From positions 1-27,663 of the forward strand of contig JBFYKJ010000103.1 of NCBI GenBank assembly GCA_041306005.1: a stretch of 27,663 bases of DNA, written 5' to 3'. Positions 1-9,171 of the stretch are shown here, piece by piece; within the stretch, counting starts at the first letter, position 1, and the number at the start of each line of letters is the position of its first letter. The translations under genes and the position numbers were made by a program. The DNA comes from JBFYKJ01 sp041306005. Lineage in GTDB: Archaea > Altiarchaeota > Altiarchaeia > JAFGQM01. Under the pieces are notes generated by a model, which ran no database searches, was not told the DNA's origin, and saw only the letters and a program-made list of their open reading frames with translations.

Positions 1-20
1 TTATCCTATGCCCCTAAATT

Positions 21-809
21 ATGTCAATGAGGCTTCTTGGAGTCTTTACCCTGGCGCTGGTGCTTGCGGACCTGGCAGCCGGCGCCAGCATAAGCGGCAC
101 GGCCTACGATTCGGGGCTGGATGTGCTCCCGGGCGTCATAGTAAAGGTCAATTCCACGCCCGAACAGTCGCTCGTCCTGGCCGACGGGACTTATACCTTA
201 GAGCTGCCGCGCGGGACCTACCTTCTAGAAGCCGCTTACTACGAAAACTGGGCGGAGGCTATGAGCGACGCGCAGGAATTAAAAGTCATCGACGACGGCG
301 AGTACACCGTCGACCTGATACTCCTCCCGGATTTGGATGCCGATGACGATCTTAGCGACGACTTTGAGATAGATGAGATCGGCGGCGCGCCAAGCACGGG
401 CGGCACGACTGAAGGCAGCAGGGCAAAGAGCGGCCTGATAGGCATAGTCACGCGAAAGCCTGCGGCGGATTGGGGGTTCATAACGGTTGTCGCAGGGCTT
501 GTAGTAGTGATAATGGCCCTTGCTTATCTTATCCTCAAGAAGAAGCCGAAAAAGCCTGTCGTGGGGAAGCCCAGTGCAGGAAAGCCCGAAACTGGAAAAC
601 CCGGGAGCATCCTGCCCGAAGATTTGGACAAGGTCGTCTCGATAATCCGCGAGGGTGGCGGCCGGGTGAACCAGAAGGACCTTCGGGCGAAGCTGCCCTG
701 GTCCGAGGCTAAGGTCAGCCTGATGGTGTCGGATTTGGAGGAACGCGGGGTCGTGAAGAGGTTTAAGAAGGGGAGAGGCAACATAATAAGGCTTGAGGAA
801 CGAGGATAA
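21..809 (+). CDS. Membrane-anchored winged-helix regulator with secreted carboxypeptidase-regulatory-like domain
   Basis: A 262-aa protein with three visible parts. Residues 1-22 are a signal peptide or signal anchor. Residues about 23-97 form a small beta-sandwich of the carboxypeptidase-regulatory/PEGA type (ISGTAYDSG, VLADGTYTLELPRGTYLLEA). An acidic linker follows, then one membrane helix (about 153-172) ending in KKKPKKP, which places the C-terminus in the cytoplasm. Residues about 200-262 look like a winged helix (a DLDKVVSIIREGGGRVNQKD start, then a SEAKVSLMVSDLEERGVVKR recognition-helix region). This matches archaeal predicted membrane-associated transcriptional regulators. I infer a one-component sensor reading the outer surface. 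A second in-frame ATG lies 6 bp downstream (27). Target genes cannot be read from the sequence. Confidence 0.8.
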   Translation: MSMRLLGVFTLALVLADLAAGASISGTAYDSGLDVLPGVIVKVNSTPEQSLVLADGTYTLELPRGTYLLEAAYYENWAEAMSDAQELKVIDDGEYTVDLILLPDLDADDDLSDDFEIDEIGGAPSTGGTTEGSRAKSGLIGIVTRKPAADWGFITVVAGLVVVIMALAYLILKKKPKKPVVGKPSAGKPETGKPGSILPEDLDKVVSIIREGGGRVNQKDLRAKLPWSEAKVSLMVSDLEERGVVKRFKKGRGNIIRLEERG

Positions 810-863
810 CCGGGTTTAAGTGACTTTTCTAAAAGAAACTGTTAACTAGTGCGAATTGCGACT

Positions 864-1892
864 ATGGAAATCTACAAGACGCCTATCGGGGTCCTCGTGA
901 TGGACGGGGAGAAGGTCATTGACAAGATACTCTTCCCGAAGGACTCCAAGATAATCGCGGGGAGGCTCTCAGGCGACTGCCCGGAGGAGATCAAGCTCAA
1001 GGGCAGGTATCCCAAGGCCCGCCTCGGGGAGAAAAGGCTCCCGCTGGCCGACCTCGCCGAAAAGACGGGCTTTTGCAAGAGGGCGGACCTCGGCCTGATA
1101 ATCTCAGCGGTCAACAGCGAGCTCGCAAAGTCCGGCGTCTCAAAGGGATTCGGCAAGGACAAGCTCATAGTCAACGCGGTCAGGGCGCAGCGCGCCCTTG
1201 AGGACGACATCAACACGCAATGTGAAACACTGCGCGAGTGGTATTCCATCCACTTCCCGGAGCTTAACGAATTACTGAAGGATAATATCACCTACGCGTC
1301 GGTAGTGTCCAAAACCGGCCAGCGTAGCGCAATGGATGAATCATCCTTATCAAAGGCTCTTGAAGACAAGAGGTACGCGAAGGCGATACCGCCGATTGCG
1401 AAAGAGTCTATCGGCTCCCCGGTTTCAGAGGACGACATGCAGGTCATGAAGAGCTACGCCTCGGCGATACTCGCCATGTCTAAGGAAGACTCGACGCTCA
1501 AGGGCTACATCGAGAAGTCGATGATCGAGATCGCCCCCAATACGTCCATCGTCGCAACGCCTTATGTCGGCGCGCTGCTGATAGAGCAAGCCGGTTCCTT
1601 AGAAAGGCTTGCCGCGCTCCCCGCCTCGACTGTGCAGATCCTCGGGGCCCAGAAGGCTATGTTCAGGTTCCTTAAGACAAAGACGCTTCCCCCAAAGCAT
1701 GGTGTCTTATACGTCCACCCGCTCGTCAGCCAGGCGCCGAAGAAGAACAAGGGCAAGATGGCGAGGACTTTGGCCAGCAAGATATCCATAGCCGCAAAGG
1801 TCGATTTCTACGGCGGCGCGCCGATAGGCGAGAAGCTGAAGAAGGGCATGGAGAAGCGAGTGGCGAGCCTTAAGGAAGCTAAGAAGCCTTGA
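864..1892 (+). CDS. nop5: Nop5/Nop56-family C/D-box sRNP core protein
   Basis: A protein of 342 aa from the ATG at 864; a GTG at 849 would add five residues. I prefer the ATG because it gives MEIYKTPIGVLVM directly and lies about 30 bp from an AT-rich box near 833. The N-terminal domain is followed by a helical, coiled-coil-like middle, then a textbook Nop domain in the C-terminal third: VATPYVGALLIEQAGSLE, LPASTVQILGAQKAMFRFLK and HPLVSQAPKKNKGKMARTLA. In archaea this protein bridges L7Ae-bound C/D guide RNA and fibrillarin to direct 2'-O-methylation of rRNA and tRNA. It is slightly shorter than many family members because the lysine-rich tail is short. Fibrillarin is about 10 kb downstream rather than adjacent. 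Confidence 0.93.
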   Translation: MEIYKTPIGVLVMDGEKVIDKILFPKDSKIIAGRLSGDCPEEIKLKGRYPKARLGEKRLPLADLAEKTGFCKRADLGLIISAVNSELAKSGVSKGFGKDKLIVNAVRAQRALEDDINTQCETLREWYSIHFPELNELLKDNITYASVVSKTGQRSAMDESSLSKALEDKRYAKAIPPIAKESIGSPVSEDDMQVMKSYASAILAMSKEDSTLKGYIEKSMIEIAPNTSIVATPYVGALLIEQAGSLERLAALPASTVQILGAQKAMFRFLKTKTLPPKHGVLYVHPLVSQAPKKNKGKMARTLASKISIAAKVDFYGGAPIGEKLKKGMEKRVASLKEAKKP

Positions 1893-1970
1893 GTAATGCG
1901 CGCTTCCTTGTTTCGGGTCTTGTAGAGAGGGTGCTGGAGGGGTTTCGTGTCTTGCCGGCGGTTATCTGCG

Positions 1971-2120
1971 CCAAGACAAGACCTGCCCGGATAACCTAAT
2001 GCAAGACTTGCTTAGACACGCTAAGACAAAACCTCCCAAGCACCGCTTAGACAAGACCTGCTTAGCCTCGCCAAGACAAGACCTGCTTAGCCTCGCCAAG
2101 ACAAGACCGCGAACGTCTTC
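1971..2120. repeat. Six-unit 25-bp imperfect tandem repeat
   Basis: Units begin at 1971, 1996, 2021, 2046, 2071 and 2096 with an exact 25-bp period. Units 2046-2070 and 2071-2095 differ only in their first few bases. The core CAAGACAAGACCTGC recurs; outer units are more diverged. The array lies between the convergent 3' ends of nop5 and the surface protein and ends at the first base of that gene's stop codon. There are no unique spacers, so it is not a CRISPR. Confidence 0.85.
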
Positions 2121-5100
2121 TAGTAATACGAGCAAGCGCTTTGCGTCCCGTCGCAGTTGTTGTCCCAGCCGTCGCCGCAGTACGACTTTGAAGCGGTATA
2201 ATAAGCCGAACCCTCGCACGGCAGGTCTGAGCCATACGGCCCGTAATAGACTGCGTACTCCCCGCCGCCGCAGACGTTGCATGAGTATCCCGGGGTGCCG
2301 CAATGCGCGGAGCAGTCGCAGTTGACCATCCCGGCCGGGCACCCCTCGGTGCAGCAGTCGGCCACGCTGCCGGTGCCCGCGCTCGGCGACGTCACGGTGC
2401 CGCACTCGACCCCGTTCATGGACGACTGGTTGCCCGCCGTCGCATACCACTTGGTCGCCGTGCCCCTGCTGCAGACGTATTTCGTGCTGCCGCACCGCCA
2501 CCACCCGCAGTTGATGCTTTGGTCGCAGTTGGAGTCGTCCCTAAGCCACTTCCGGGTGGCCGAGCCTACCCACGTCCACTTGCCACTGTCCTGCCAGCTT
2601 ATGGAGATGCAGTACTGGTATTCTTGGGTGGATGCTATGCCGTCGGCGTCCCGCAGCATCGTGCAGGGGGTTGATGCGGAACAGGCGCACAGATTGGCCG
2701 GATAAGACTCCTCCTCATCCTCGTTATAATTGTCCTTGTCTATCTGCCCGTCGCAGTCGTTGTCCACACCGTCGTTGCATATCTCCGCTTCGGAGGGGTC
2801 GCAGTCCGGGCAGCCTTTCGGCGACGTGTACGCGCCAGAAAGCAGCCCCTGCAGGCACGACAGGTCTTCCTTCGTTATGAAGCCGTCCTCGTTCGCGTCC
2901 GCGCACTCGGTGTCGGTGCCCTCCGGCACGACGCCGTCCTTCTGTATCGCGTTTATCAGGTCCGACATGTAGGCTGTGTCCTCGTCGTCAAGCACCTTGT
3001 CCTGGTTTACGTCCCCGGACGCGCATCCCCCGCCGGACCACCCCTGCTTGATGCACGCTATGACCTCTTTCTCCGTGTGGTACTTCTGGTCCTTGTGCTC
3101 CTTGACGCACGTCCTGATGTCCGGGAGGTCCTCGCACTTCGTTATCTCGCACGCGTCGCTCAGGGCCTTTGACGTGTCTATGACGTATATGGTGTCCTGG
3201 GCGACAGACTGGTAGCCTATTTCGAACTCGACCGGGTATATCCCCTCAGGGGACGGGGCGGTGAGCGTGGATGCGTATGCGTGGGTGCGCGAGTCCCATG
3301 TTAGGGGGTAGTCGTGCGAGTACGCCACAAAGACTATGTTGGACAGCCCCGAGACCTCCTTGCCCGCGTTGCGCAGCTTCAGGTAAGGCACATAGTCCTC
3401 AAGCGGCTCGAGGACGTAAGGCACTATCAGCGTTTCCTCGTCAAGCTTCAGGCTTGAGGGCTGCATGTTGAAGGTCGTGGAGAAATTCTCCTCGTACAGC
3501 GAGTCGCCGACGACTTTCTTCAGATAGAGGTCCGCGCGGTGCTCGCCCGGGAATGGGGTATTCACGGCCACAAAATACGTCCCGTTGCTGCCGGAGAGCT
3601 TCAGCCCGGACGCGACCTGCAAGCCGCCGTCCTCGTAATAGACGGAGACCGAATTAGCAGCCAGGGAGTCGAGAGGCGAATCGTTGAACTGTATGTCAAA
3701 GCCCAGGTCCACCGGGGACTCGGTGTCCATCATCGGGTGAGGGGTTATGTCAAATAAGTTTGCCCCGCGCACTGCGACCCGGACCTTGACCACCTGGATG
3801 CCCTGCTTGCCGTTGTACAGCGCGGTCACAAGGAGGTCGTGCTCGCCGGGGAGGTCGGGGGCGAGGCATCTGGCTGCGGAGCCCGAGACCTCGCAGGGGG
3901 AACCGGCTATGCTTACGGTTATGTTCGCCAGGGATGTGACGTCCTTGACGTCCAGCGACGACGTGCCGTAAAGCACCTTGCTTATCTTCACCGGGAAGAT
4001 CTCACCGGCCGCAGCCGGGGAGGGGACGGTTATCCCCTGGATGGTTATATTCGGCTCGGGGGGCGGTATCTTCTTGAGCACTATGTCCACGGACTTATTC
4101 TCGAACGGGCCGAGGGTGAAGTAAGAGGTCTTCTTGTCATAGTACCCTTCAACGCCGCTCGCCATCAGGTAAAAGTCGGCGCCGGGGCGGATCGTGGCGT
4201 AGCCGGTGTAGCCGCCGGACCCCGGTGGGAGCGAGTTCTTGGGCCCCGGTGCGGGCACGGGCGAATCGCCGCGGTACCATGCGGTGACCGTGGCGTTGGC
4301 TGCGACTTCGCCCCCTGCAAGGACCTTTGCCCTTACAAGCGAGGTTCCCCCGCAGCGCACGGAGAGGTTGACGCCCATTGATGAGGCATCCACGGCCATC
4401 AGCTGGGATGCGGAGCCTGCGCAGTCCGCCGGGAGGCCGGACGTGGACACTGTGACCAATGCGCCCTTTGTGGTGTCAAGGCTGGCGCAGCCGGATAACC
4501 CTAAATCCGCCGACCCTGCGCGGGCGCCGCCCGAATCCTTGAGGACTGCGGAGCCGTTTGCCACGGCCTTGCCGTATTGGTCCCTGACGCATACCGACAG
4601 CTTCGCGGGGCCGCCGAACATGCGGTACATTTGCACCGTGACTGTCTTCTCCATGCCCGGCTCGAGGGATACCTGCGACTGCATGCCGTTGTAGGGCTCG
4701 TACTCCGGGGCCTCCACGAGGACCGCATACCATTTCCCGGAATCGACGGTGAATGAGGACGAGCCGACCACCTCGCGGCTTTGGGTGGGCACGTACGACT
4801 GGCCGTTGGGTATCACTATGGTGACCTTGCCGCCTATCTGGTCGCCGCTGTCGGCGTCGGTGAGCACGACCTTGAGGGTCGCCTTTTGCGGCGGGGGCGG
4901 GGGCGGCGGTGTGGTCGTTGCGTAGAAGCTCGGCGGCGGTGCGAGCTCTATCGTCGTCAGGTCTTCGGCCAGTTCCACTATCTCCGACGCGGCGGTCTTC
5001 CCGTTCGCCGGGTTCTTGACGACCGCGCGCACAGAGCCGCTCTTCACGTCCTTGACGGACAGCTCCGTCAGCTTGCCGGAGTCCGCCTTTATGAGCGTGC

Positions 5101-5428
5101 CCTGCGAGGACTCAAGGCGCAGTTCGACGGAGATTACTATGTCAGAGATTATCCTGACCAGCACGCTGCGGGTCTTCGGCTGGACAAAGCAGTCCGCCCT
5201 GCACGACGTCGCGTTCTCGGAATTCGCGCACACGCCGTCCCCGCAGGTCTCTTCGGGCTGCGGCGGGGCGCCGGGGGCGGAAAGAAGGAGCACTAACACT
5301 ACTATCAATATTAACACCGCTATCGGCAGGGCTATCGGCGGGATGTGATGCCGCTCAAACGGCTCTGCAAGACGGATCTTCCCAAGCGCGCCGTTAAGCG
5401 ACTCGTCGATCCGGGCGAGAAGGGCCAT
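2120..5428 (-). CDS. N-terminally anchored surface protein with dockerin-like and MopE-like motifs
   Basis: A 1102-aa protein. A short cytoplasmic stretch (1-28) is followed by one strong hydrophobic helix (about 31-50), so the bulk is probably outside and anchored at the N-terminus. Next come a CGDGVC...ENATSC..DC cysteine motif (about 62-80), a proline run (about 174-180), and several Ig-like or carboxypeptidase-regulatory-like beta domains (about 183-760). A dockerin-like pair of calcium loops follows (DVNQDKVLDDED near 803, DANEDGFITKED near 841). Two MopE-like metal-binding motifs come last (EICNDGVDNDCDG near 879; YCGDGWDNNCDG near 1083). The last 220 residues are cysteine-rich. The second MopE motif ends at CSYY, against the repeat array. 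Function is probably surface adhesion or structure; no catalytic domain was recognised. Confidence 0.85.
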   Translation of the reverse strand: MALLARIDESLNGALGKIRLAEPFERHHIPPIALPIAVLILIVVLVLLLSAPGAPPQPEETCGDGVCANSENATSCRADCFVQPKTRSVLVRIISDIVISVELRLESSQGTLIKADSGKLTELSVKDVKSGSVRAVVKNPANGKTAASEIVELAEDLTTIELAPPPSFYATTTPPPPPPPQKATLKVVLTDADSGDQIGGKVTIVIPNGQSYVPTQSREVVGSSSFTVDSGKWYAVLVEAPEYEPYNGMQSQVSLEPGMEKTVTVQMYRMFGGPAKLSVCVRDQYGKAVANGSAVLKDSGGARAGSADLGLSGCASLDTTKGALVTVSTSGLPADCAGSASQLMAVDASSMGVNLSVRCGGTSLVRAKVLAGGEVAANATVTAWYRGDSPVPAPGPKNSLPPGSGGYTGYATIRPGADFYLMASGVEGYYDKKTSYFTLGPFENKSVDIVLKKIPPPEPNITIQGITVPSPAAAGEIFPVKISKVLYGTSSLDVKDVTSLANITVSIAGSPCEVSGSAARCLAPDLPGEHDLLVTALYNGKQGIQVVKVRVAVRGANLFDITPHPMMDTESPVDLGFDIQFNDSPLDSLAANSVSVYYEDGGLQVASGLKLSGSNGTYFVAVNTPFPGEHRADLYLKKVVGDSLYEENFSTTFNMQPSSLKLDEETLIVPYVLEPLEDYVPYLKLRNAGKEVSGLSNIVFVAYSHDYPLTWDSRTHAYASTLTAPSPEGIYPVEFEIGYQSVAQDTIYVIDTSKALSDACEITKCEDLPDIRTCVKEHKDQKYHTEKEVIACIKQGWSGGGCASGDVNQDKVLDDEDTAYMSDLINAIQKDGVVPEGTDTECADANEDGFITKEDLSCLQGLLSGAYTSPKGCPDCDPSEAEICNDGVDNDCDGQIDKDNYNEDEEESYPANLCACSASTPCTMLRDADGIASTQEYQYCISISWQDSGKWTWVGSATRKWLRDDSNCDQSINCGWWRCGSTKYVCSRGTATKWYATAGNQSSMNGVECGTVTSPSAGTGSVADCCTEGCPAGMVNCDCSAHCGTPGYSCNVCGGGEYAVYYGPYGSDLPCEGSAYYTASKSYCGDGWDNNCDGTQSACSYY

Positions 5429-5515
5429 GATAGAGATATTATGGGGAAGGTAATAAAAGAGGGGGCGGCCGGATAGCAGGCGGGGGATTTCACGGTATTA
5501 TGCCATAAAAATCAT

Positions 5516-5575
5516 GCCTTACCTGCGGTAAGGCAACTTTTTGCCGCGTTTGGATAAGTTATAACACGGCAAAAA
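5516..5575. other. Two successive inverted repeats upstream of smc
   Basis: A perfect 8-bp stem (GCCTTACC 5516-5523, loop TGC, GGTAAGGC 5527-5534) is followed by a 9-bp inverted repeat (TTTTTGCCG 5538-5546, CGGCAAAAA 5567-5575) with a 20-nt loop. They sit in the 289-bp divergent spacer between the surface protein and smc. They could be operator sites, a small RNA or terminator-like structures; the sequence does not decide. The rest of the spacer shows a short GGGCG/CGCCC stem (5648-5662) and the smc promoter. Confidence 0.5.
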
Positions 5576-5674
5576 TCGCAAAGGTTTTTGTAAGTGCGCC
5601 GTTTATAGTGGGCGTGTTTTCCGCAACGCATTACTTGTGTAAGAAAAGGGCGTCAGGCGCCCCTCTGCACAGCT

Positions 5675-5710
5675 AAGCTTTTTATGTATTCACATATACA
5701 ATTAAGGGGG
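5675..5710 (+). promoter_or_regulatory. Putative smc promoter and ribosome binding site
   Basis: AAGCTTTTTATG (5675-5686) resembles an archaeal TATA box. A purine run AAGGGGG (5704-5710) sits 7 nt before the smc ATG and could act as a Shine-Dalgarno site, unlike the apparently leaderless genes nearby. Confidence 0.5.
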
Positions 5711-5717
5711 CCCAACT

Positions 5718-8700
5718 ATGAGATTGCGTAAGGTCGAGATTAACGGCTTCAATTCGTTCGGCAAGAAGACCGTCATCGAATTCCCGGAGGGAATAAGCGC
5801 GATAGTAGGGCCGAATGGGTCCGGGAAAAGCAACGTCATCGATTCTATATGTTTCGGCCTGGGTTACCCGAGCCGCAACCTGAGGGCCGCCAACGCGCAG
5901 GAATTGATACACTCAGGCAGCGCGGGCAACCTGCCGCACGCGAAAGTCGGCCTGACCTTCAACAACGGGAAGGAGGTCCTCGAGGTGGACCGAAAAGTCG
6001 ACCGCAAGGGGAAAAGCACTTATCACCTGAACAGCGTCACGACCACTCTGGACGACGTGCACGACACTTTGTCAAAACACGCCATACCCAAGAACGGCTA
6101 CAACATCGTCATGCAAAACGACGTCATGAAGTTCATCGAGATAAAGCCGAAAGAGCGGCGCCAGGTCCTCGACCAGATATCGGGCATCTCGGGGTACGAG
6201 GAGAAGAAGAAGAAATCGCTGGAGGAACTCAGCGTTGTCGAGAGAAGGATATCCGATACCAACCTGATACTTTCGGAAAAGAAGGGCTATCTCGAGGAGA
6301 TAGGAAAGGACCGCGAGATAGCCATGAAGTACCAGGCGATGCAAGATGAATTGAAGAAGAGCAAGTCCGTCTATTTCTATTCCACGCTCTACGACCTGAA
6401 CGGCGAGGCGGATTTGATGGCCGGGAAGCTATCGGGCTTCGCGAAGGACAAGGACATCAAGATAATAGAGCTTGCGAGGATAGACGAGCAGGCTGAGGAG
6501 ATGCAGAAAAAACTGGAGGAGATAACGAAAAAGATACTCCACGGCCCGGGCGGCGAGTCCGGCAAGATGAAGGGCGAGATGGGGGCCCTCAACTCGGCTA
6601 TTGAGAAAAAACAGGAGGAGATCCAATTCCTCAAGGGCGAGATAGAGGGCCTCGAGGGCAAGAAGAAGGAGAACGCCGGGAAGCAGAGGGAGATTGCGGG
6701 CGAGATAAAGGGCAAAGAGGCCGACATCAAGAAGCTCAGGGTAGAAATCGAGAAGGTCACAAAGGCGCTTGCCGCGAAGGAGAAGGAGCGGGAAGCCAAA
6801 ACCGCCGAATACGACAATTCAGAGCTCATCGCGCTGGAGAAAGAGCGCAAGGGGCTTAGCGAGGCGGTGTTCGAGGCCAAGAAGTCGCTTACCATAATAG
6901 ACAAGGACCTCGAGGCCGCGGCAAAGAGGCAGGAAGAGCTCGCCGAGTCGCTGTCGCAGAAGAAGGCGACGCTGAAGATACTGGAGTCAGAGGTCAAGGA
7001 GAGGGAGAAGGACTTGACAAAACTGGGCGCCGAAGCTGAAAAAGTCGGCAAGCTGTCTGCCCAGCTTGAGGAGACCAAGAACAAGCTCTCCGAGATGTTC
7101 CAGGAGTTCGCAAGGACCGAGAGCGAGATAAAGACCATCGAGCGGATGGAAGCCAAGATAGGCGAGAGCGAGTCGCTCAAGTTTGTCACCGCGAACAAGG
7201 CCAAAGGCTACATAGGGCTGGTTTCCGAGCTGGGGAAAGCCCCCGACAAGTACAGGACAGCATTGGAGGCTGCAGTCGGCGACAAGGGGAAGTGCATAGT
7301 CGTGAAGGACGACAAGGCCGCGCAGTTTTATATTGAAGGTTTAAGGAAAGGCAAAATCGGAAGGGCGACCTTCCTCCCGCTGGACAAGATAAAAGGCCCG
7401 GAGACCGGCCCGATCGGGGGCGACGGCGCCGGGGTCGTCGGCTATGCGAAGGACTTGATAAAATGCGAAGAGAGGTACCAAAAGGTCTTTGACTTCGTCT
7501 TCGGGGACACAGTCGTTGTGAGGGACATAGACGCGGCGCGGGGAGTCGGCATCGGCTCCATCAAGATGGTCACCCTCGAGGGCGACGTCCTCGCCAAGGG
7601 CGGGGCAATGACCGGCGGGTACTACCAGAAGGCGGCAATCACTTTTTCCAGCACCGAGGACAAGAAAAAAGCTTTGGAGAAGCTGAAGTCTGACATCGCC
7701 GCCCTGAAGGACGACAAGGACTCGCTCGAGAAGGAGCTCGAGGGCAAGGACAGGATAAACATAGGCGTCCTCCAGGAGAAGAGGGCGAACGTCGCCGAGA
7801 AGATAGAGATGCTGAGGAAGCAGGCAATAGGGGCGGATGAAGAGCTTGCCGGGCTGGCAAAGCAACAGAGGGAGCTGAAGGCGACAAAGGCGGATCTGGA
7901 AAAAGACCTCGCCAAGGACGACAAGGAGCTCAAGGGCATTGACGAGAAGATGAACATGGACGCCTTCAAGGAGATGAAGAGCATCCTGCAGACTTACGAG
8001 GGCGAAGTGCACGACCTCAAGGACCACCGCTTTGAATTGCAGACAAGGGAGAACGCCCTTAAGGGCGACATAGAGGCGGCGAAGTCGAGGATAACCGACA
8101 TCGGCAGGCAGTGCGACGAGATAGACTCGTCGGTGTCAAAATTCAAGAACAAGATACAGGAGAGCATAGACAACATCACCGAATCCGGCAGGAAGCTCAA
8201 GGAGATAGAGGAGAAGCACTCGATAATTACCGTCGAGTCGCAGAAGCTCTTCAAGGAGCAGGAGAGGCTGAGCCAGCTGCTCAAGGAAGTCGGCCACAAG
8301 CGTGGCAGCCTGGAGGCTGCCATCGAGAGGATAAAGAACCAGAGCAACGACCTCGAGATAAAGAAGGCCAAGAACGAGGCAAGGCTGGAAGAGGTCAAAA
8401 CGGGCATCGAGGGGTTAGAAGCTCCGGCCAAAGACGAGCTGAATGGCGCCGATTTGGCGGAGCTCAAGAAGAGGATAAAGGCTCTGGAGACTGAACTCGG
8501 CGCGGTAGAGGGCGTGAACCTGCGCGCAGTCGGCATGTTCGATGAGCTGCAGAAGCAGTACGGCGAGATAAAGGAGAGGAACGACAAGCTGCATGTGGAG
8601 AAGGAGAAGATATACGACCTGATAGAGACCATAGAGGAGCAAAAGAAAACGATCTTCTACGAGTCCTTCAACAGGGTCAAGGAGCAGTTCTCGCAGATAA

Positions 8701-9104
8701 TAGGCGACCTGTATCCCAGCACCGAGGGCCGCCTCCTCCTTGAGAACGAGAACGACCCGTTCAACTCCGGTTTGATTCTTCAGGTCAAGCCGCGCGGCAG
8801 GGAGGGGATGAACATAGATTCGCTCTCGGGCGGGGAAAAGACATTGACTGCACTTGCCTTCCTCATGGCGACGCAGAGCGTCACCCCAAGCCCGTTTTAC
8901 ATCCTCGACGAGTGCGACGCGGCCCTCGACCAGGAGAACGTCCTGCGGTTGGTACAATTCCTGAAGAACCGCAAGCAATCGCAGTTCATACTCATCAGCC
9001 ACAACCCCGAGACAGTCAAGCACATGGACTCGGTGGTCGGCGTCCACATGCAAAAGGGCCTCTCGCAGATAGTGGGCGTGGACATGCAGATGATGGATGC
9101 GTGA
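5718..9104 (+). CDS. smc: Chromosome segregation ATPase SMC
   Basis: A 1128-aa protein, close to the usual SMC length. The N-terminal ATPase half carries Walker A GPNGSGKSN (residues about 31-39) and a Q-loop region (VMQNDVMKFIEIKPKERRQV). Two long Glu/Lys-rich coiled coils flank a hinge domain (about 488-635) with the usual glycine-rich end (GDVLAKGGAMTGG). The C-terminal half has the ABC signature SLSGGEKTLTALAF (about 1035), Walker B FYILDECDAALDQ (about 1058) and an H-loop (LISHNPETV). SMC dimers use ATP to entrap and organise chromosomal DNA. It is followed at 67 bp by scpA and then scpB, its expected partners, so a shared transcript is likely. Confidence 0.98.
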   Translation: MRLRKVEINGFNSFGKKTVIEFPEGISAIVGPNGSGKSNVIDSICFGLGYPSRNLRAANAQELIHSGSAGNLPHAKVGLTFNNGKEVLEVDRKVDRKGKSTYHLNSVTTTLDDVHDTLSKHAIPKNGYNIVMQNDVMKFIEIKPKERRQVLDQISGISGYEEKKKKSLEELSVVERRISDTNLILSEKKGYLEEIGKDREIAMKYQAMQDELKKSKSVYFYSTLYDLNGEADLMAGKLSGFAKDKDIKIIELARIDEQAEEMQKKLEEITKKILHGPGGESGKMKGEMGALNSAIEKKQEEIQFLKGEIEGLEGKKKENAGKQREIAGEIKGKEADIKKLRVEIEKVTKALAAKEKEREAKTAEYDNSELIALEKERKGLSEAVFEAKKSLTIIDKDLEAAAKRQEELAESLSQKKATLKILESEVKEREKDLTKLGAEAEKVGKLSAQLEETKNKLSEMFQEFARTESEIKTIERMEAKIGESESLKFVTANKAKGYIGLVSELGKAPDKYRTALEAAVGDKGKCIVVKDDKAAQFYIEGLRKGKIGRATFLPLDKIKGPETGPIGGDGAGVVGYAKDLIKCEERYQKVFDFVFGDTVVVRDIDAARGVGIGSIKMVTLEGDVLAKGGAMTGGYYQKAAITFSSTEDKKKALEKLKSDIAALKDDKDSLEKELEGKDRINIGVLQEKRANVAEKIEMLRKQAIGADEELAGLAKQQRELKATKADLEKDLAKDDKELKGIDEKMNMDAFKEMKSILQTYEGEVHDLKDHRFELQTRENALKGDIEAAKSRITDIGRQCDEIDSSVSKFKNKIQESIDNITESGRKLKEIEEKHSIITVESQKLFKEQERLSQLLKEVGHKRGSLEAAIERIKNQSNDLEIKKAKNEARLEEVKTGIEGLEAPAKDELNGADLAELKKRIKALETELGAVEGVNLRAVGMFDELQKQYGEIKERNDKLHVEKEKIYDLIETIEEQKKTIFYESFNRVKEQFSQIIGDLYPSTEGRLLLENENDPFNSGLILQVKPRGREGMNIDSLSGGEKTLTALAFLMATQSVTPSPFYILDECDAALDQENVLRLVQFLKNRKQSQFILISHNPETVKHMDSVVGVHMQKGLSQIVGVDMQMMDA

Positions 9105-9171
9105 AGCTGCGTTAAAAAAACGAGACCTTGGACGAGAGCACCGTAACCCTTAACAAGCGGCAAAGACCCAG

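Noticed and set aside
1971..2120. CRISPR array
   Set aside because: Contiguous 25-bp units without spacers and no cas genes nearby.
1962..2504. 180-aa minus-strand frame covering the 25-bp repeats
   Set aside because: Out of frame with the real surface gene, arginine-rich translation, kept open only by the repeat period.
6389..7204. 271-aa minus-strand open frame inside smc
   Set aside because: Serine/alanine/phenylalanine-rich shadow of the Glu/Lys coiled coil; no start signal or domain.
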